Part shown: positions 6,625-9,956 of the stretch, piece after piece
Numbering within the stretch: position 1 is the stretch's first letter
Layout of the letters: every line of letters begins with the position of its first letter
Assembly (NCBI GenBank): GCA_944336815.1
Contig: CALVLG010000030.1
Coordinates: forward strand, 1-9,956
DNA: 9,956 nt
Source of the DNA: an uncultured Bacilli bacterium
GTDB taxonomy: Bacteria; Bacillota_I; Bacilli_A; RF39; UBA660
Direction: 5' to 3'
Notes under the pieces: generated by a model
The model's database searches: none
What the model saw: the letters and a program-made list of their open reading frames with translations, nothing else
Told to the model about the DNA's origin: nothing
Position numbers and translations under genes: made by a program

Positions 6625-9201
6625 CTATTTTACATCATACCAATTTTTACCATAGTCAGCACTAACTTTTAAAGGAACATCTAATTTTATTGTATTTGTC
6701 ATAGTTTCAATTACTATTTTTTCAACTTTCTCTTTTTCCTTTTCAATTACATCAAAGATTAATTCATCGTGAACTTGTAAAACCATTTTTGATTTAATGT
6801 TTTCCGTTTGAAATTTCTGGTAAATTTCCACCATTGCTTTTTTAATAATATCTGCACTTGTTCCTTGAATAGGCGTATTAAGGGCAATTCGCTCACCCGC
6901 TTGTCTAACCATATATTCCCCACTATTAAGTTCCGGAATAGTTCTTCTTCTTTTAAAAAGCGTTCTAACACACCCTTCACTATAGGCTTCTTCAACAATT
7001 TTATCCATGTATTTCTTAACCCCTGGATATAATTCATAATATTTATCAATAAAACTATTAGCTTCTTTGGCACTAATTTCCAAATTTTCCCCCAAACCAA
7101 AACCACTTATACCATAAACAATTCCAAAAATAACTGCTTTAGCCGTACTACGCATCTTCTTGCTTACTTCACTTTCACTAACCCCATATATATCAGCCGC
7201 AACTTTTGTATGAATATCTTGATCATTTAAAAAGGCTTCTTGTAATTCTTTAGCGCCCGAAATATGTGCTAAAATCCGTAATTCAATTTGACTATAATCA
7301 GCACTTAAAAATATATCATTTGTAGGAAAAAAAGCTTTTCTAATTTTCTTCCCATCATCATCTCTTACAGGAATGTTTTGTAAATTAGGTTCAGTTGAAG
7401 AAAGTCTTCCTGTTCGGGCAAAATTTTGTTTAAAAATCGTATGAATTTTACCATCTTCTAAAATGTAATTTTCTAACCCTTCTAAATAGGTTGAATAAAG
7501 TTTCGTAACATTACGATATTCTAACACTTTTTCTACCACTGGATGTGTTCCTAATAACTTATGCATAACTTTAGCATCCGTTTTATAACCATGTTTATTC
7601 TTTTTGCCCCCAGGCAAACCCAATTTTTCAAACAAAATATCTCCCAATTGTTTAGGACTAGCAATATTAAATTCTTCCCCAGCTAAATTATAAATCTCAT
7701 TAGTTAAAACTTGAATTTTACCTTTTATTTCTTCTTTCATTGTATTTAAAATATTTTTATCTACTTTCATTCCTTCAATTTCCATCGAAGCAAGAACCGG
7801 AGCCAAAGGCATTTCAATATTCAAAAACAAATCATACATATCATCTCTTTTTAAATCTAAAATAGCTCTGTCTCTTAATGAAAAAATATATTTAGCTTTT
7901 AAAGCAATATCTTTTTTTAATTTTTCAGTTAAACCTTCTTTTTTCTTCCAAACACTATCTAAAAATTCTATATCATATCCAGACGGTACAGCATAAAAAG
8001 CAATATCATCTTTACTTCCATCTTGTAATAAAGCATACAAAATCATTAAATCAGTATTTATTGGTGGACATTCTATCCCAACTTTATGTAAAGCAACAAT
8101 ATTTTTTTTCCAATCATACGTATATAATACTTTATCTTTAATTTTTTCTAAAACATCCCCTATCTTTTCTTTAGGAATAAAATAGGTTTCTTCACCACTA
8201 GAAAGTGACATCCCAATAATATTACTAGTATGATAATTTGAGCCATCAAGTTCAATATAAAAAGCGTATTCATTACTATTTTTTATGTCGGCAACTAATG
8301 GATTATCAATAAAACTTTCATCAATCTCACGTTTTTCTTGCTTAACCCCTTTCATATAAGAATAAAATTCTAACTCTTCATATATATTATATAACTCTTC
8401 ACTATTTTCTTTTTGATACTTTATATCTTCTAAATCTTTAATCTCTAAAGGAACATCCCGATAGATCGTAGCAATTTCTTTACTCATAAAAGCATTTTCT
8501 TTATCGGCCAATAATTTTTCTTTTGTCTTGCCACTTATTTCCTCAATATGCTCATAAATACCTTCTAAACTGCCATATTTTTGTAATAAACTTAAAGCTG
8601 TTTTTTCCCCAATTCCTTTAACCCCCGGAATATTATCAGAAGCATCACCAGCTAAAGCTTTTAAATCAATGATTTTAATTGGTTCAACCCCATAATCTTG
8701 CCAAAAAGTTTCTGGATTATATCTTATATAATCTTTTTGTTTTAAAAGTTTCATTTCCAACTGTGGACTCACTAATTGTAATAAATCACGATCTGATGAG
8801 ACAATCGTGCCAATAAAATCTTCGTCTTCTTCAACCATTTTAGCCAGAGTCCCAATAATATCATCAGCCTCATAAGGAGCAAGTTCAAAATAAGGAATAC
8901 CCATTGCATGTAATATTTTTCTAGCATAAGGTTCCTGCATGTGTAACTCATCTGGCGTTTTCTTTCTTCCCTCTTTATAAAAATCATATTTTTCTTTCCG
9001 AAAGTTTTTTCCAATATCAAAAGCAACTGCGATATACTCTGGTTTCTCTTCTTCTAAAATTTTGTGAATCATACCAATAAAACCATATAATGCATTCGTT
9101 GGAAAACCCTTAGAATTTTTAAGTAAATTACCAGAGTATGCAGTAGCGTAATAACTACGAAAAATCAAATTATTTCCATCTACCAAAATTATTTTTTTCA
9201 A
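6625..9201 (-). CDS. polA: DNA polymerase I
   Basis: PolA fills gaps, removes RNA primers and serves repair. The 858-residue product (B. subtilis about 880) has a 5'-3' flap exonuclease domain (1-290) with LVDGNNLIFRSYYA (6-19), EADD (111-114), SSDRDL (135-140) and GDASDNIPGVKGIG (185-198). A 3'-5' exonuclease-like domain (about 300-455) lacks the DxE metal site (FYIELDG where YDTE is expected), so proofreading is lost, as in Bacillus enzymes. The polymerase domain (460-858) has FARTGRLSSTEPNLQNIP (594-611), motif A DYSQIELR with D635, motif B from R684 with K688, F692 and Y696, and motif C VHDE (810-813). The start is TTG at 9201, fixed by MKKIILVDGNN at the family N terminus and by AAAGAGTGAT upstream; the nearby ATG is out of frame. 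It is probably first in a unit with the fusion gene. Confidence 0.97.
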   Translation of the reverse strand: MKKIILVDGNNLIFRSYYATAYSGNLLKNSKGFPTNALYGFIGMIHKILEEEKPEYIAVAFDIGKNFRKEKYDFYKEGRKKTPDELHMQEPYARKILHAMGIPYFELAPYEADDIIGTLAKMVEEDEDFIGTIVSSDRDLLQLVSPQLEMKLLKQKDYIRYNPETFWQDYGVEPIKIIDLKALAGDASDNIPGVKGIGEKTALSLLQKYGSLEGIYEHIEEISGKTKEKLLADKENAFMSKEIATIYRDVPLEIKDLEDIKYQKENSEELYNIYEELEFYSYMKGVKQEKREIDESFIDNPLVADIKNSNEYAFYIELDGSNYHTSNIIGMSLSSGEETYFIPKEKIGDVLEKIKDKVLYTYDWKKNIVALHKVGIECPPINTDLMILYALLQDGSKDDIAFYAVPSGYDIEFLDSVWKKKEGLTEKLKKDIALKAKYIFSLRDRAILDLKRDDMYDLFLNIEMPLAPVLASMEIEGMKVDKNILNTMKEEIKGKIQVLTNEIYNLAGEEFNIASPKQLGDILFEKLGLPGGKKNKHGYKTDAKVMHKLLGTHPVVEKVLEYRNVTKLYSTYLEGLENYILEDGKIHTIFKQNFARTGRLSSTEPNLQNIPVRDDDGKKIRKAFFPTNDIFLSADYSQIELRILAHISGAKELQEAFLNDQDIHTKVAADIYGVSESEVSKKMRSTAKAVIFGIVYGISGFGLGENLEISAKEANSFIDKYYELYPGVKKYMDKIVEEAYSEGCVRTLFKRRRTIPELNSGEYMVRQAGERIALNTPIQGTSADIIKKAMVEIYQKFQTENIKSKMVLQVHDELIFDVIEKEKEKVEKIVIETMTNTIKLDVPLKVSADYGKNWYDVK

Positions 9202-9225
9202 AACACATCACTCTTTCTTTTCTTT

Positions 9226-9255
9226 ATTATAACAACAATTCTTTCATTATGAAAA
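9226..9255 (-). promoter_or_regulatory. Promoter of polA
   Basis: Minus strand: a perfect -10 TATAAT (9226-9231), an 18-base spacer, and a -35 match TTTTCA (9250-9255, four of six). RNA would start near 9219, leaving a leader of under 20 bases that holds the AAAGAGTGAT ribosome site. It lies in the 80-base gap between the small ORF and polA. No terminator hairpin is visible in the same gap, so read-through from the reverse-transcriptase unit into polA is possible. Confidence 0.55.
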
Positions 9256-9281
9256 GAAAAAGTGGTAAAATATTGTATAAA

Positions 9282-9542
9282 TCATAACGCTTTATTTCGT
9301 AGATAAATTACTATACAAAATAAAACTTGATATAAATAGAAATTATTTTCTTGAAAATAACTTTTTGTAATAATACACATATTATCTACAAGAATATAAG
9401 CTATTTTCTTTTCATCTAATTCTTCTTTTGTTTTAAAAAAAGAAAATACTTCATCATAACTAACTATTTTTCCCTTTTCTAAAAATAAAATCACATAATC
9501 ATCATAATATTTCTTTAAATAATTAACTCTTTTCCATTTCAT
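9282..9542 (-). CDS. Small unidentified protein overlapping the reverse-transcriptase gene
   Basis: An 86-residue ORF, ATG at 9542 and TGA stop, overlapping the end of the reverse-transcriptase gene by 20 bases in another frame. No strong ribosome site precedes it, so translation may be coupled to the RT. Visible parts are a basic N terminus with an aromatic-rich stretch YLKKYYDDYVILFLEKGKI (9-27), a lysine/glutamate-rich middle, IAYILVDN (47-54), and a hydrophobic C-terminal stretch YLYQVLFCIVIYL that could be a strand or a weak membrane segment. The pattern 'DDYVILF..GK' followed by 'I.YILVDN' loosely recalls the MutS domain I-like proteins encoded beside some retroelement RTs, but this is a faint resemblance and no family is claimed. 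Its base composition is even more AT-rich than that of polA, consistent with an accessory origin. Confidence 0.5.
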   Translation of the reverse strand: MKWKRVNYLKKYYDDYVILFLEKGKIVSYDEVFSFFKTKEELDEKKIAYILVDNMCIITKSYFQENNFYLYQVLFCIVIYLRNKAL

Positions 9543-9884
9543 AAATCAAATTTCTTATATACTTTCTACTTACTTTATAACTATGTAAAAAACATTCTCT
9601 ACTACTAAACAAACTTTCAATATTTTTATTATTATTTTTAAATTCAAACATATTTTTCTTTATTTTCTTTCTTATTTCTTTTTTCTTTTTGTTTGGTAAA
9701 AATTGAACAATTCTATTCCCTTTTATCTTATAATGAATCCCAAGAAAAGTAATACCTTCATTACTTCCAACCACAAAACTTTTCTTTCTATTTATTTTTA
9801 ATTTATAAATACTTTCTAATTCTTCTTTTATTTTAAAAAATACTTCTTTCAAATATTCTTTATTTTCATGAATTAAAACAAAAT
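9523..9884 (-). CDS. 3' exon of a reverse-transcriptase gene interrupted by a group II intron
   Basis: About 120 codons of an RNA-directed DNA polymerase C terminus. The exon starts with the last two bases of an Asp codon, then FVLIHENKEYL (RT motif 5, which normally follows YxDD), LKINRKKSFVV (motif 6, LxLNxxK type), EGITFLGIHYKI (motif 7, FLG), a basic KKKKEIRKKIKK segment, and a C-terminal SYKV..KYIRNLIYEM tail resembling the S-Y-x-G-H end of DGR/retron-like RTs. The frame is open upstream to a GTG at 9909, but those codons lie in intron domain VI, and an in-frame TGA at 9919-9921 follows domain V. The product therefore needs splicing with a 5' exon beyond the window. No domain V follows this ORF, so it is unlikely to be the intron's own maturase. 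Residue details are clear; the exact RT class is not. Confidence 0.8.
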
Positions 9885-9956
9885 ATCGAGTAGAAATATG
9901 TGTTACCACATATAACCCTCACAGAACCGAGCGTGCAGATTTCCCGCACTCGGCTC
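9885..9956 (-). mobile_element. 3' end of a group II intron (domains V and VI), rest beyond window
   Basis: Minus strand: a domain V hairpin (9924-9956), the linker TGTGAGGG, and a domain VI hairpin whose 7-bp stem ATATGTG/CACATAT closes a GTAA loop. The sequence ends CTACTCGAT. Lined up with the Lactococcus Ll.LtrB end (CTACTTCAC), this puts the branch-point A at 9891, seven bases from the 3' end, and the splice site at 9885/9884, satisfying the AY rule. The intron runs in the same direction as the RT gene it splits. Its 5' domains and any maturase are outside the window, so its integrity cannot be judged. The boundary could be off by one or two bases. Confidence 0.85.
9924..9956 (-). ncRNA. 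Group II intron domain V (catalytic hairpin)
   Basis: Domain V is the catalytic heart of the ribozyme. This one has an 8-bp basal stem GAGCCGAG/CTCGGTTC containing the catalytic AGC triad, a two-base CG bulge on the 3' side at the usual place, and an upper stem of five pairs capped by a GAAA-containing loop. It is 33 bases long instead of the usual 34 because the upper stem/loop is 15 bases rather than 16. The first base may lie exactly at the window edge. Confidence 0.88.

Noticed and set aside
6759..7106. Alternative minus-strand frames inside polA (also 8772-9026)
   Set aside because: They are out-of-frame readings of a full-length conserved polymerase with composition-driven residues and no motifs.
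9238..9260. Imperfect palindrome CTTTTCATAATGAAAG between the polA promoter boxes as an operator
   Set aside because: Symmetry is imperfect and such A/T palindromes are common by chance at this base composition; no regulator site could be named.
9202..9281. A template repeat, msr-msd RNA or terminator linked to the reverse transcriptase
   Set aside because: The gap is only 80 bases, is largely promoter, and no repeat pair or stable hairpin was found in it.
9523..9909. The full open frame from GTG 9909 as an independent 128-residue protein
   Set aside because: The first eight codons or so lie in intron domain VI, there is an in-frame TGA just upstream, and the homology to RT begins exactly at the proposed splice site.
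1..9956. Mycoplasma-type code (TGA as Trp), given the AT richness
   Set aside because: TGA ends ireB and yrzB within four-base overlaps with the next start codon, and Trp is encoded by TGG in polA and elsewhere.
1..9956. CRISPR arrays, tRNA or rRNA genes, insertion sequences
   Set aside because: No regularly spaced repeats, no cloverleaf-like sequence and no transposase frame or terminal inverted repeats were seen; nearly all of the window is accounted for by minus-strand genes.

Overview
The window looks like a chromosomal segment of an AT-rich, low-GC Gram-positive bacterium (Bacillota, Bacilli-like; an uncultured gut or Mollicutes-related wall-bearing lineage is possible). Every supported gene is on the minus strand. 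TGA acts as a stop, for example in the ATGA and GTGA start/stop overlaps of yrzB/mltG and ireB/ruvX, so this is not the mycoplasma code. The murein enzymes (mltG, a D,D-carboxypeptidase domain) imply a cell wall.

Read in the direction of transcription, from right to left, the window falls into three parts. (1) Positions 9956-9282: the 3' end of a group II intron (catalytic domain V, then a branch-point domain VI). It is followed at once by the 3' exon of a reverse-transcriptase gene that the intron interrupts, and by a small overlapping ORF of unknown function. Aligning the intron end to the known 3'-end pattern puts the insertion inside the second Asp codon of the RT catalytic YxDD motif. 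(2) Positions 9255-5300: a promoter, polA (DNA polymerase I, TTG start, decayed proofreading domain), and a 432-residue fusion of a class-I glutamine-amidotransferase-like (peptidase C26) domain to a VanY-type D,D-carboxypeptidase. The unit ends at a terminator whose hairpin loop holds the fusion gene's stop codon. (3) Positions 5277-51: a tightly packed operon, ireB-ruvX-yrzB-mltG-trmR(yrrM)-trhP1(yrrN)-trhP2(yrrO)-greA. Its order matches the Bacillus subtilis yrzL-yrrK-yrzB-yrrL-yrrM-yrrN-yrrO-(udk)-greA cluster, with udk missing. A terminator follows, and it overlaps the promoter and ribosome-binding site of one more gene that runs off the left edge.

The operon combines a kinase-substrate regulator (IreB), Holliday-junction/rRNA nuclease RuvX, the murein terminase MltG, a complete predicted pathway for 5-methoxyuridine at tRNA position 34 (TrhP1/TrhP2 hydroxylation, TrmR methylation), and transcript-cleavage factor GreA. 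The most unusual items are the intron inside the RT active-site codon and the C26-VanY fusion.
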